From an uncultured Candidatus Melainabacteria bacterium (lineage in GTDB: Bacteria > Cyanobacteriota > Vampirovibrionia > Gastranaerophilales > Gastranaerophilaceae), in contig CAMUPF010000005.1 of the NCBI GenBank assembly GCA_947090755.1, forward strand, positions 28,111 to 92,110: a DNA stretch of 64,000 nt, given 5' to 3'. Shown here one piece after another: positions 1 to 7,978 of this stretch (the first letter of the stretch is position 1; each line of letters begins with the position of its first letter). Position numbers and translations under genes: made by a program. The notes under the pieces are model-generated. The model ran no database searches. It worked only from the letters and a program-made list of their open reading frames with translations, and had not been told where the DNA came from.

Positions 1-379
1 GATGTAATTCTTCAATATCTACCGGCTCAGAAGGAATTACGCGGATAACCATACCTTTCTGGTACATTCTGCTGCAAACGTTAACACGAAATCTTGATAC
101 CCCTTCAATTTCGTAACAAAAGTCAAAGTCGTTGGAGGTTTCCATTTTTATCGCAAAGTGCTTAGGAAGTGTTTGAACCGGCAGGATTTGTCTGATTGAA
201 GCCAGTATTATGTCTTCGGAAAGTACAGGATAATTTTCAGCCTGTTCGATTTTGCCGTTTTTTCTGTATATCGGGTGCGAACCGGCCATTAAATGCACAT
301 CGGAAACTCCAAATTTAACCATTTCTTCAAGGCATTCATTTATCTCAAATATATCGTGTTTTACTAATTCCTGTTCCAA
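1..379 (-). CDS. pilT: PilT-like type IV pilus retraction ATPase, N-terminal part
   Basis: This gene is partial: it starts with TTG at 379 and its C-terminal ATPase portion lies off the left edge of the window. The 126 visible codons read GVSDVHLMAGSHPIYRKNGK, then DFCYEIEGVSRFRVN and GMVIRVIP. That is the N-terminal PAS-like domain of PilT/PilU-family secretion ATPases, which power retraction of type IV pili at the inner membrane. A strong ribosome site (GAGGAG) lies 7 bases before the TTG, so this start is preferred over an internal ATG. The Walker boxes are not in the window, so activity cannot be judged. Its presence shows that the organism has type IV pilus machinery that could use the prepilin-like proteins found further along. 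It could be PilU or a paralogue rather than PilT. Confidence 0.85.
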   Translation of the reverse strand, partial: MEQELVKHDIFEINECLEEMVKFGVSDVHLMAGSHPIYRKNGKIEQAENYPVLSEDIILASIRQILPVQTLPKHFAIKMETSNDFDFCYEIEGVSRFRVNVCSRMYQKGMVIRVIPSEPVDIEELH

Positions 380-469
380 AGCTTTTCTCCTCTACAACTT
401 TCCATTATCAATTATATTTCTGTGCTTAATTTCGGGCAAATTATTAATAAATCTACATTAAATGAATAG

Positions 470-498
470 TTGAATAAAATTTGAAAAAATAGTACAAT
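470..498 (+). promoter_or_regulatory. sigma70-type promoter, possibly leaderless mRNA
   Basis: TTGAAT (470-475), a 17-base spacer and TACAAT (493-498) form a good promoter. The -10 box ends only 7 bases before the ATG at 506, so the expected transcription start falls at or next to the start codon. No ribosome site is visible upstream of that ATG. Confidence 0.5.
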
Positions 499-505
499 AT
501 TTTAT

Positions 506-1339
506 ATGAGAGAGATTGTCTTAATACTGTTAACCCTGCTGTTATTTACCCCGTCTGCGCATGCCAGAAGCAAAAATCCGGACGGATATATTCCGAATGT
601 TTTTATTTACGAGATTCCGGATGAGGAAGACGAAGCTAAGCCTGTTGAAAATGAAATAGGAAATACTGACCTGAAGACGAATACTACGGTAAAACCTACC
701 GTTTTAAAAACTGAAATTCAGTATTTTGATAATCTTGATGTGGTAAGTCTTGATAAAACCGTTAATTCAAAGAAAATAAACATTTCTCAGCCGCAAAAAC
801 TTGCCGCAACGAGTTTAAAGGATTATAACAAGAAGCTTGAGGCAAATAAAGCCGCAAGGGTTTCTAATAAAGTTGTTCAAGCTGCATATAGAGGCGAAGA
901 GGAAAGCTGGATTGCCGCTAACAACAAGGGCGTTGAAGAAAAATACGGCAATTTTACGTTCGGTACGGATTATTCATCAGAGGTTTCTTGTTTATCTAGC
1001 CTTGAGTATTCCTCCGGACTGTTTACAAAATATCAAAAAAAGAATTTTTCTTTAAAAACGAAAGTGTTTAAAGATCAGGTTGCGACTTACGGGCTTACAA
1101 CAAATAATGTTTCAATAGCTCCGGAATTGCGGTTAAATAAGGCTCTGGCGATTAAAAATGTCCTGAAAGCGGATTTGACCCGTCAGCGTAAAACCGCACA
1201 ATTAATTCTTCTTTTAACTCCGTTTGCGTATCAGGGAAACGACAGGTTCAATGTTGAACTGGGGGCAGGCCAAACTTATGACGATACAAATTCTCTTATG
1301 AGAACAAAATTTGAATTTTCTACAAAACTGGAATTGTAA
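506..1339 (+). CDS. Exported protein of unknown function, possible small beta-barrel C-terminus
   Basis: I do not recognise a family for this 277-aa protein. It begins with a clear signal peptide (hydrophobic VLILLTLLLFTPS, then AHA before the mature part). An acidic, low-complexity stretch follows (residues about 35-60). The C-terminal half (about 145-277) has alternating polar and hydrophobic residues (YGNFTFGTDYSS, FSLKTKVF, FEFSTKLEL). This suggests amphipathic beta strands and a final strand ending in a hydrophobic residue, as in small outer-membrane barrels. Localisation in the periplasm or outer membrane is an inference. It lies divergent from the pilT-like gene. The start is fixed by the signal peptide; no Shine-Dalgarno is seen. 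Confidence 0.6.
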   Translation: MREIVLILLTLLLFTPSAHARSKNPDGYIPNVFIYEIPDEEDEAKPVENEIGNTDLKTNTTVKPTVLKTEIQYFDNLDVVSLDKTVNSKKINISQPQKLAATSLKDYNKKLEANKAARVSNKVVQAAYRGEEESWIAANNKGVEEKYGNFTFGTDYSSEVSCLSSLEYSSGLFTKYQKKNFSLKTKVFKDQVATYGLTTNNVSIAPELRLNKALAIKNVLKADLTRQRKTAQLILLLTPFAYQGNDRFNVELGAGQTYDDTNSLMRTKFEFSTKLEL

Positions 1340-1401
1340 ATTTATCAAAACATTTTTGTATATTCTCTATATTTTGATTATAATTTTTATAGAGGTGTTT
1401 T

Positions 1402-1779
1402 GTGGAAAAAAAGCGTAGAAAAGTTTTCGATAAATTAAAAAAAACGGATAAAAAACAGAATTCCAAACAGCACGAAAAAATTTATTATTCCGGTTTGACC
1501 TTGTTTTTGCTTTTTGCATTGATTCAGGTGGGATGGAGTGTTTTAATTAATTTTTCTAAAGTTGTTTCGTTCAATCAGAAGATTTCGGCACTTGAGGCTT
1601 ATAAAGATGTGGAAGTCAAAAAAAATGAGCACCTGAAAAATGAGATTAAGGCTTATTCTCAGGTTTCTCAATTGGAAGGAATAGCCAGAAATTCTTTAAA
1701 GATGGCAAGTCAGGATGAAGTTTTAATCCTTATTAATGAGCCGCAGGCTGAAGATTTACAGGACGAAAAGGCAGAATAA
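1402..1779 (+). CDS. Septum formation initiator (FtsL/DivIC/FtsB-like)
   Basis: A 125-aa bitopic protein that starts with GTG after an AGAGG ribosome site. It has a highly basic cytoplasmic N-terminus (residues 1-30), one membrane segment (about 33-50, LTLFLLFALIQVGWSVLI) and an extracytoplasmic coiled coil (about 55-95, with ISALEAYKDVEVKKNEHLKNE). A short conserved tail follows (IARNSLKMASQDEVLILIN), matching the LGMVxPGE-like end of FtsB/DivIC/FtsL proteins. These form a heterotrimer with FtsQ/DivIB and activate septal peptidoglycan synthesis. The family is called from architecture, so which of the three paralogues it is remains open. It is followed 2 bases later by the TPR gene, which suggests co-transcription. 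Confidence 0.75.
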   Translation: MEKKRRKVFDKLKKTDKKQNSKQHEKIYYSGLTLFLLFALIQVGWSVLINFSKVVSFNQKISALEAYKDVEVKKNEHLKNEIKAYSQVSQLEGIARNSLKMASQDEVLILINEPQAEDLQDEKAE

Positions 1780-1781
1780 TT

Positions 1782-3362
1782 ATGATAGGAAAAGAAGTTG
1801 ATGAGCTGAAAATAAACTTTGATAAGGCTTGTGAACACAGAGAAAAAGGTGAATATAAACTCGCTGTGGAAGCTTTATATAAAGCGCTTGACGTGGAGAG
1901 TGATAATATTGAGGTTTTGACTTCTCTTGCTGAAATTTATGCCCTGATGAACGATTTGGAACGCTCTATTCGTTATTACAAAGATATTCTTGAGGTTGAT
2001 GAAAATAATTTACAGGCAACTTGCGCACTGTTTAATAAATATTTTGCAGCCGGAAAATTTAAAGATGCGCTTGAATATTCACAAAAAGCCGTAGCGCTTT
2101 CGCCGTCTGAACAAAATTATATGAAACTCGTAAGCGTTTATGATAAATTCGCAGATATTAAGTCTTTGAAATCACTTATTGCTGAAAAGGATTTGCCGGA
2201 AAATGTTCTTGTTAAAATTGCAGGAGTTTTTGTAAACCATGCTTTTGCCTCTGAGGCTGAAATTTTACTTGGAAGTTTGAATGATTCCGAGGAAAAAACT
2301 GCAGTTCTCGCTCAAATTGCGTTTAATAAGAATGATTTAGAAACTGCCCGCAGGCTTGTTATGGAATTAAACCTTGATGATGCTGGGGTTTATAATCTTA
2401 AAGGGCTTTTTTATATTGAAGATATGACTTTTGTAGAGGCGATTAAATGTTTTTCAAAAGCTGCGGCTTTAGAGCCTTCTAATCCTAAGTATTATTTTAA
2501 CCTTGGTAATGCTTATTTTTACAACGGATGGCTTGATGAGGCTGCAGAGGCTTATCGTAAGTCCATTGAACTTGATGTGACCAATGTCGATTATCGTTTT
2601 GCACTTGCCAATCTTTATTTTGAACAGAAAGATTTTGCAAAAGCGCGTCTTGAAGTCGCTAATATTAAACATATTGATGATCAACACCTTGATACAAGGG
2701 TTTTGCAGGCTCTTTTGCAATACGCTGATAAAGATTACCTTGGCGCAAAAGACGGGCTTGAAAAAGTACTTGAAATCACTCCGGACAACGACTTTGTTAA
2801 TACCTCGCTTGCAAGAGTTCTTGTTGACCTGAAACTTTTTGACAAAGCTGAAGACCTTATTTTAAGAGTCATTGCAAATAGTGGTGAAAAACCTGAATCA
2901 CTCAGTGTTCTGGCTTATCTTTTCGCTGAACAAAATAAGTTTAACGAGGCATTAGAACTTGTTGATAAACTCCTTGAAAAGAATCATTTTTATATGCCTG
3001 CTTATGCTGTCGGGCTTAAGGCGGCTTATGGAACCGGTGACTCTGAAAAACTTCAAAAATTGGCGCAGGATTCACTCGCTGTAGATATTAATTTTTCAAA
3101 AGGATACTACTATTTAGCGCTGTTAAGAAAAGATAAAAAAGATTATGATGAAGCAGTTGAGTGTTTGAAGCGTGCAATCATGTATGATTTGTCTAATCCG
3201 GAATACTACGCTGAAATGGCGAGAATTTATGTTGAAAAAGAGGACATTAAATCGGCTTTGGAGTATGCAAATGAGGCTGTAACAATTGATAGTAATTCTG
3301 CGCAATATATGCTTTTATATTCGGATTTGGCCGCAAAAAACAGAAAAATTTGCCGAAATTAA
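1782..3362 (+). CDS. Tetratricopeptide repeat protein
   Basis: A 526-aa soluble protein made almost entirely of TPR units. Repeats such as AVEALYKALDVESDNIEVLT, AIKCFSKAAALEPSNPKYYF and AVECLKRAIMYDLSNPEYY recur with 34-residue spacing and the usual A8, G/Y11, Y24 and P32 signature. There is no signal peptide and no fused enzyme domain, so it probably acts as a cytoplasmic scaffold. It starts 2 bases after the DivIC-like gene, so a link to division or envelope assembly is possible but unproven. The start ATG has only a weak AG-rich site and may be translationally coupled. The last residues (KNRKICRN) are basic and do not belong to a repeat. Confidence 0.8.
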   Translation: MIGKEVDELKINFDKACEHREKGEYKLAVEALYKALDVESDNIEVLTSLAEIYALMNDLERSIRYYKDILEVDENNLQATCALFNKYFAAGKFKDALEYSQKAVALSPSEQNYMKLVSVYDKFADIKSLKSLIAEKDLPENVLVKIAGVFVNHAFASEAEILLGSLNDSEEKTAVLAQIAFNKNDLETARRLVMELNLDDAGVYNLKGLFYIEDMTFVEAIKCFSKAAALEPSNPKYYFNLGNAYFYNGWLDEAAEAYRKSIELDVTNVDYRFALANLYFEQKDFAKARLEVANIKHIDDQHLDTRVLQALLQYADKDYLGAKDGLEKVLEITPDNDFVNTSLARVLVDLKLFDKAEDLILRVIANSGEKPESLSVLAYLFAEQNKFNEALELVDKLLEKNHFYMPAYAVGLKAAYGTGDSEKLQKLAQDSLAVDINFSKGYYYLALLRKDKKDYDEAVECLKRAIMYDLSNPEYYAEMARIYVEKEDIKSALEYANEAVTIDSNSAQYMLLYSDLAAKNRKICRN

Positions 3363-3375
3363 AATAAGAATTATA

Positions 3376-3396
3376 CTATTACTATAGTAGTAATAG
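3376..3396. promoter_or_regulatory. AT-rich inverted repeat upstream of the HEALH protein
   Basis: CTATTAC (3376-3382) and GTAATAG (3390-3396) face each other around a 7-base centre, 12 bases before the next ATG. There is no T-tail, so it is more likely an operator or an mRNA 5' hairpin than a terminator. Function unknown. Confidence 0.35.
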
Positions 3397-3408
3397 AAAG
3401 AGAGAGTT

Positions 3409-4086
3409 ATGAAGAAGATTAAAACACTTTTAAGTATTTCATTAGCAGCGTTTATGCTTTCGTCGACAGCATTTGCGGCAGAAAAAAGCGCGGTTTATAA
3501 TAAAAAATATCCGGCTAAGTATACGCAGGAATACGTTGAAAACCTGAAACCTATTTATAAAAAGAATACTAAAGAGGAAGTTATTTACGTTGCACTGGAT
3601 ATGTTAAAAGGGACAAACGGCGAGTTTTCAAGAAAAGCAATTCTTGGCAATAATTTATCCGGCTGTCCTGTGAAAATTGAGTTTAAGGATTTGGGCGAAA
3701 TCGGCAAGGAATATTCGAGTTTTGATGCGTTAGGCTGGAAAAAAAGTAACAAATTGTACATTTTTATCAACCAGAAACATAGAAATGCCCCTCCTGGAGC
3801 ACTTGCGGCCCTGTTAGCGCACGAAGCATTGCATCAGGATGAATATAATTCACTGGCGGAAGAAACTTATGCGTGGACAATGGAGGCTTCTGTATGGTGC
3901 GAAATTTTACGTGTATTCCCTGAAAGTGCAGACGATACGCATAACGCACTTGTTGCGCGCGAAAATACCTTGAAAAAGCTTTTTGAACGCGGCAAATATT
4001 CTGATAAATATATCAAGAAGACAGTCTGGTCAAACGACGGTTACAAAAATCTTCCGACGACCTCTCCGGGATTTGAGGATTTATAA
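3409..4086 (+). CDS. Exported HExxH metallopeptidase-like protein
   Basis: A 225-aa protein with a textbook signal peptide (MKKIKTLLSISLAAFMLSS, cleavage after AFA). The mature part contains LLAHEALHQDEYNSLAEETY, with HEALH at residues 138-142 followed by E residues about 9-10 positions on. This is the zinc-binding HExxH plus downstream glutamate arrangement of gluzincin-type peptidases. The helix before it (PPGALAALLA) fits the active-site helix. The substrate is unknown and no known peptidase family is recognised beyond the motif. A periplasmic or secreted location is expected. The ATG follows an AGAGAG ribosome site. It could be an inactive relative, because the second half carries no other recognisable domain. 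Confidence 0.6.
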   Translation: MKKIKTLLSISLAAFMLSSTAFAAEKSAVYNKKYPAKYTQEYVENLKPIYKKNTKEEVIYVALDMLKGTNGEFSRKAILGNNLSGCPVKIEFKDLGEIGKEYSSFDALGWKKSNKLYIFINQKHRNAPPGALAALLAHEALHQDEYNSLAEETYAWTMEASVWCEILRVFPESADDTHNALVARENTLKKLFERGKYSDKYIKKTVWSNDGYKNLPTTSPGFEDL

Positions 4087-4100
4087 ACATTACACTTGAA

Positions 4101-4688
4101 CTACTTCAATTTGCGCGCGAAAGACAGTCCTGCCGGTAAGTTTAAAACGACATTTTCGTAATCCGGATGCGCGTTGATTGCGTCAATGAACGGCTGAACT
4201 TTCTCCTGATGCGAAAGCACATTGTCACAGGTATAAATTCCCCCTTTTACAAGGTGCGGGTGGATAAGATTAAAGTAGTCGATTGATTCGCGCTTGTTCG
4301 CGTCAACAAAAACAAAATCAAACTTTGCATCCTCCGGCAACTCTCTTAAAATGTCGCATGCAGATCCGATAACCGGCGTTACAACATCAATTGTGCCGCA
4401 TTTGGTGAAGTTCTCGATAGCAATGTTCTGACGCTTAGGGTAATACTCAATCGTTGTCAAATGGCCGCCTGTCTGTTTTAGCGCCTTGGATATCCATAAA
4501 CCTGAATATCCGTTTGAGGTGCCAACTTCAAGTACATTTTTTGCACCCTTTTCTATTATTGAAATATACAAAAACTCTGCCGTTGCCCGTGAAATATTCC
4601 AGAAATCGCGTTGTGTTTTTTCAAGTGCGAGCATTGTTTCACGTGTTATGTCATCAAATTTATTAATCATTGTGTCTTTATTTATCAT
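4101..4688 (-). CDS. Class I SAM-dependent O-methyltransferase
   Basis: A 195-aa protein of the catechol-O-methyltransferase-like group (Methyltransf_3/24). The SAM-binding motif I reads VLEVGTSNGYSG (residues about 47-58). The acidic residue after strand 2 is in TTIEYYPKR, and KFDFVFVDANK is the post-I/motif II strand with the metal-binding Asp usual for this group. GGIYTCDNVL is the following strand. The substrate cannot be told from sequence. It is the last gene of the minus-strand grpE-dnaJ operon, and its start region overlaps the end of the upstream propeller gene by 11 bases. A second ATG at 4670 (MINKFDD) is an alternative start. Confidence 0.8.
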   Translation of the reverse strand: MINKDTMINKFDDITRETMLALEKTQRDFWNISRATAEFLYISIIEKGAKNVLEVGTSNGYSGLWISKALKQTGGHLTTIEYYPKRQNIAIENFTKCGTIDVVTPVIGSACDILRELPEDAKFDFVFVDANKRESIDYFNLIHPHLVKGGIYTCDNVLSHQEKVQPFIDAINAHPDYENVVLNLPAGLSFARKLK

Positions 4689-6108
4689 TGAATTTCCTGA
4701 TTACTTTGCCTATTTCCATTTGTGTGACAGGTTCGTCGATTTCCTGATTAAGGATTATCTTGTCGCTGTTCATATCCAGAACGTAAAACGCACAGCGTGC
4801 AGAGTCGCTTATTATTAAATACGGAGTGTCTTTAATTCTGTATAATTTGTTAGGGAACCCTTCCTCTGACGGAAGTTTTATTTCACCTGTAAAATCATCT
4901 GTTTCCGTATTCATTATCTGAATTTTTCCTGCCCTTGCGGAAAGAATATAGAGTTTATCGTTAAAAACGTATAAATCAACGGGTTTTTCTTCTATATCGT
5001 ATTCGCCCGTGAGGTTCATCTCCAGATAATCAATTATTGCGATTCTGTTTTTAGTCCGGCTTATCACATAAACCTTATCGTTACTGTATGCAATTTTTGA
5101 AACATTCGGGAAAAGTCCTATGTCTTTTAACAGATATTCGTTGTCAAGTTCGACACTCCATAGTGTTTTTGTCTGTTTGTCATAATAGAAAAGTTTTGTT
5201 CCATCTTCTGAAATAATAAGTTTTTCGCACATTCCGTTGATAAGAATTTGTTGTGTTGCGCTCATCTTTAATAGGTCAATTACATAGATGCAGTGACCTT
5301 CTGAACTTGATACATAAGCCTTATCGTCATGAATTACTATTTCATCCGGTGTTGTTTGAAGCGGAATTTCTCTTATAATTGCGTCATCATATAGTGACAA
5401 AACGTTTAATGCTTTTCTGCTATATGAACTTAAAATAAGATATCTGTCACTATAAAGTGCCATTTTGTTTGGCGAATTTTTTTGCTGATAGTAGAAATAT
5501 CCTTTTTTGTTATTAGAAGATATAACTTTTACGTTTTTAGAAATCGGCGTTGTAATATAGAAAACGCTGTTTTTGAGGGCCGGAAGGTTGAAATACATTT
5601 TGGTGTAGTCTTTTGTTGCGTTTGTATTAACCCGCATATCGTCAATTTCCGGAGAAAAAGTTTCGAGGGTTCCTTTGATGTTATTAAGCCCTTCGGGAAT
5701 TTCCAGCCTGCGGGGAAGAAGAATGTCCTGCGGAAGGATTCCGGATTTGATTTCTGTCGGATATGTTGTCTGGTTTAGCAGTGTAGAACCGCCGTTTTTG
5801 TCTTTTAACACTTTTAACAACACGAAATCGTTGTTAAAGATTACTGCATCAGGAAGTTTTGTTAAGTCCTTGTTTGCAGGGATTGTTTCTTTAATCTCAA
5901 GAGTTTCAACATCAGTATCAAATTTAGCGGGAATTACTGGTAAATATACAGTGTTATCCGGCAGTATTACTAAGCCGTCGAATCTAAAATAGGCGTCGTT
6001 AAAAGAGTTTTTTACAAAATCTTGAATGTTTTGTGGTACCGTTTGCGCTAAAACTGCGTTGAATGAGGTCATAAGAACCGTCAAGATTAGTAAAAATATC
6101 TTTTGCAT
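4678..6108 (-). CDS. Exported beta-propeller (YVTN-like) protein
   Basis: A 476-aa protein with a signal peptide (MQKIFLLILTVLMTSFNAVLA). The N-terminal region (about 25-170) has no recognised fold. The rest is a series of short blades such as IVIHDDKAYVSSSEGHCIYV, KIAYSNDKVYVISRTKNRI and LYVFNDKLYILSARAGKI, each ending in a D-rich turn. This is the pattern of a six- or seven-bladed propeller of the YVTN/NHL type, probably in the periplasm as a binding scaffold. Its ATG overlaps the dnaJ stop codon in TAATG, so the two are translationally coupled. No enzymatic residues are recognised. The link to DnaJ/GrpE is positional only. Confidence 0.65.
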   Translation of the reverse strand: MQKIFLLILTVLMTSFNAVLAQTVPQNIQDFVKNSFNDAYFRFDGLVILPDNTVYLPVIPAKFDTDVETLEIKETIPANKDLTKLPDAVIFNNDFVLLKVLKDKNGGSTLLNQTTYPTEIKSGILPQDILLPRRLEIPEGLNNIKGTLETFSPEIDDMRVNTNATKDYTKMYFNLPALKNSVFYITTPISKNVKVISSNNKKGYFYYQQKNSPNKMALYSDRYLILSSYSRKALNVLSLYDDAIIREIPLQTTPDEIVIHDDKAYVSSSEGHCIYVIDLLKMSATQQILINGMCEKLIISEDGTKLFYYDKQTKTLWSVELDNEYLLKDIGLFPNVSKIAYSNDKVYVISRTKNRIAIIDYLEMNLTGEYDIEEKPVDLYVFNDKLYILSARAGKIQIMNTETDDFTGEIKLPSEEGFPNKLYRIKDTPYLIISDSARCAFYVLDMNSDKIILNQEIDEPVTQMEIGKVIRKFNDK

Positions 6109-7226
6109 TAGTGGAATACTCCTTTAACTTTTTCCAGTATATTTTCATGGGCTTTTTTGCCGGTGTTTAATTCGTATAATTTTTTGTAAAGATGTCGTTC
6201 TTCTTCGGTGATACTTGTAGGAATCGCGACACTTACGATTACGATATGGTCGCCGCGCTGTGCCGGTCTGGAGATAACCGGAACGCCGGCACCTTTGATT
6301 TTAATGCTGTTACCGTTCTGGCAGCCGGCCGGAATTGTAATGGAGGTTTCACCGTCAAGAGTTTTTATAGTAACTTCATCGCCCAGAACAGCTTGTGCCG
6401 GAGTGATTTCCAGCTTTGTAAAGACATTAATTCCGTCGCGTTTAAAGTAATCAGAGGATTTAACGTGTATAACGACGAATAAATCTCCAGCCGGCCCGCC
6501 ATTTGAACCCGCGTCGCCTTCACCTGAAACTCTGATTTTAGAAAGGTTGTCTACACCTGCAGGGATTTTTATATCAATACTTTTTTCTTTTTCGATTTTG
6601 CCGGCACCTTTGCAGTGTTTGCAAGGTTTGGAAATCCTTTGTCCTGTGCCGTGGCAGTCCGGACAGGTGCTAATTTGAGAGAATGCACCCAGAGGCGTTC
6701 TCATTACCTGTTGAACCTGACCTGTGCCGTGGCAGGTTGGGCAGGTTTCAGGCTTAGAACCCTTTTCGGCACCGGTTCCGCCGCATTCCGGACAAACTTC
6801 GAGGTGGTCAAATTTTATATTCTTTTTAAGCCCGAAAACGGCTTCTTCAAATGAAAGTTCGACGTCGAGTCTTAAATCATCACCCTCTTGCGGTGCATTC
6901 GGGTCGCGGCGGGAGTTGAAACCGAATCCAAAACCGCCCATAAATGAGTTTAAAATATCGTTTAAATCGCCAAAACCGCCATCAAAAGGCCCGCCGGTAT
7001 AACCGGCATTTTGCAGACCGTCTTCACCGTAACGGTCATAGGTGGCGCGTTTGTTATCGTCTATTAATGTTTCGTATGCTTTTCCTAATTCTTTAAATTT
7101 TTCTTCTGCGTCAGGAGCCTTGTTGACGTCGGGGTGAAGCGTTCTTGCTTTTTTACGGAAAGCGGATTTTATTTCATCTTTCCCTGCGTCTTTTGAGACT
7201 CCGAGTATTTCATAATAATCTGTCAT
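6108..7226 (-). CDS. dnaJ: Chaperone protein DnaJ (Hsp40)
   Basis: A full-length 372-aa type I J-protein that stimulates the ATPase of DnaK and delivers unfolded clients in the cytoplasm. The J domain (1-70) carries the HPD tripeptide at residues 31-33. A Gly/Phe-rich linker follows (about 75-115). Four zinc-finger repeats (CPECGGTG, CPTCHGTG, CPDCHGTG, CKHCKGAG) are intact, and the two C-terminal substrate-binding beta domains follow. It lies 36 bases downstream of grpE. dnaK is not adjacent, which is unusual for a dnaJ-grpE pair. No HrcA or CIRCE-like element was recognised in front of the operon. Confidence 0.97.
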   Translation of the reverse strand: MTDYYEILGVSKDAGKDEIKSAFRKKARTLHPDVNKAPDAEEKFKELGKAYETLIDDNKRATYDRYGEDGLQNAGYTGGPFDGGFGDLNDILNSFMGGFGFGFNSRRDPNAPQEGDDLRLDVELSFEEAVFGLKKNIKFDHLEVCPECGGTGAEKGSKPETCPTCHGTGQVQQVMRTPLGAFSQISTCPDCHGTGQRISKPCKHCKGAGKIEKEKSIDIKIPAGVDNLSKIRVSGEGDAGSNGGPAGDLFVVIHVKSSDYFKRDGINVFTKLEITPAQAVLGDEVTIKTLDGETSITIPAGCQNGNSIKIKGAGVPVISRPAQRGDHIVIVSVAIPTSITEEERHLYKKLYELNTGKKAHENILEKVKGVFH

Positions 7227-7262
7227 TTTATCCCTATGCTCTTTATGATTGCTAATGTAACT

Positions 7263-7835
7263 CTAAGCGCTTGTCGCAACATTGACTAATGCCGGACGAA
7301 GCACTTTATCGCCTAATTTGTAGCCTTTTTGAAGTTCGTTCAAAATTGTATGTTCCGGAACATCATTGTTAGGTGTTTGCATTACTGCATCGTGGAAGTT
7401 TGGATCAAACTCTTTGCCTTCGGTGTCGATGGTTTCCAGACCCAATTTTTGTAATGTTTCGATAACCTGTTTGTGTACTAGATTGAAACTGTCTTTTACA
7501 GTCTGGCAGTCTTCGACTTTTTCAAGCGCTTTTTGACCGCGTTCGAAGTTGTCCAGAACTTCAATCATTTTTTTCAACGCGTTTTCACTTCCGTATTTTA
7601 AAAGGCTTTCGCGCTCTTGAGCTTGACGTTTTCTGTAGTTGTCAAAATCCGCCGCAAGCCTTACATACTGCTGGTTGAGAACATCAAGTTTCTTTTGTAA
7701 TTCTTCAACTTCGCTGTTGTTTTGAACCCGTTCAGCCGGTTGTTCTTCAGGTTCGGCCGGTACTTCACCTGCGAATAAATTATCTTTATTTTCTTCGTTA
7801 AAAGGGTTTTCTTCGTGATGTTTTTTGTGTGACAT
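7263..7835 (-). CDS. grpE: Nucleotide exchange factor GrpE
   Basis: A 190-aa protein, the ADP/ATP exchange factor for DnaK. The N-terminus (1-40) is charged and disordered. A long coiled coil follows (about 43-105, with VEELQKKLDVLNQQYVRL and the hallmark AADFDNYRKRQAQERE), then the four-helix and beta-wing head (FDPNFHDAVMQ, LGDKVLRPALVNV). The hallmark segments match GrpE from start to end, so it is complete. A promoter (TTGAGA, 16 bases, TATAAT on the minus strand) lies 35-62 bases upstream. It is the first gene of the operon grpE-dnaJ-propeller-methyltransferase. Confidence 0.95.
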   Translation of the reverse strand: MSHKKHHEENPFNEENKDNLFAGEVPAEPEEQPAERVQNNSEVEELQKKLDVLNQQYVRLAADFDNYRKRQAQERESLLKYGSENALKKMIEVLDNFERGQKALEKVEDCQTVKDSFNLVHKQVIETLQKLGLETIDTEGKEFDPNFHDAVMQTPNNDVPEHTILNELQKGYKLGDKVLRPALVNVATSA

Positions 7836-7869
7836 ATCTCCTACCTCTTATTACGTATTCAATACTACT

Positions 7870-7897
7870 ATTATAAGTTATAAAGATAAATTCTCAA
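7870..7897 (-). promoter_or_regulatory. sigma70-type promoter of grpE-dnaJ
   Basis: Read on the minus strand: TTGAGA (7897-7892), a 16-base spacer and a consensus TATAAT (7875-7870). It lies about 35 bases upstream of the grpE ATG at 7835. Confidence 0.65.
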
Positions 7898-7921
7898 GGT
7901 AAATTTATTATTTCTTAACTA

Positions 7922-7950
7922 TTGACATGTATAGAAACATGCTGCATAAT
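7922..7950 (+). promoter_or_regulatory. Pilin-family promoter, copy 1
   Basis: TTGACA (7922-7927), a 17-base spacer ending GAAACATGCTG, and CATAAT (7945-7950). The same -35, spacing, AAACATG core and CATAAT occur before all five poly-G pilin genes. Confidence 0.8.
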
Positions 7951-7978
7951 GAGAGTATATAAGAAAGGAAGGGTAAAA

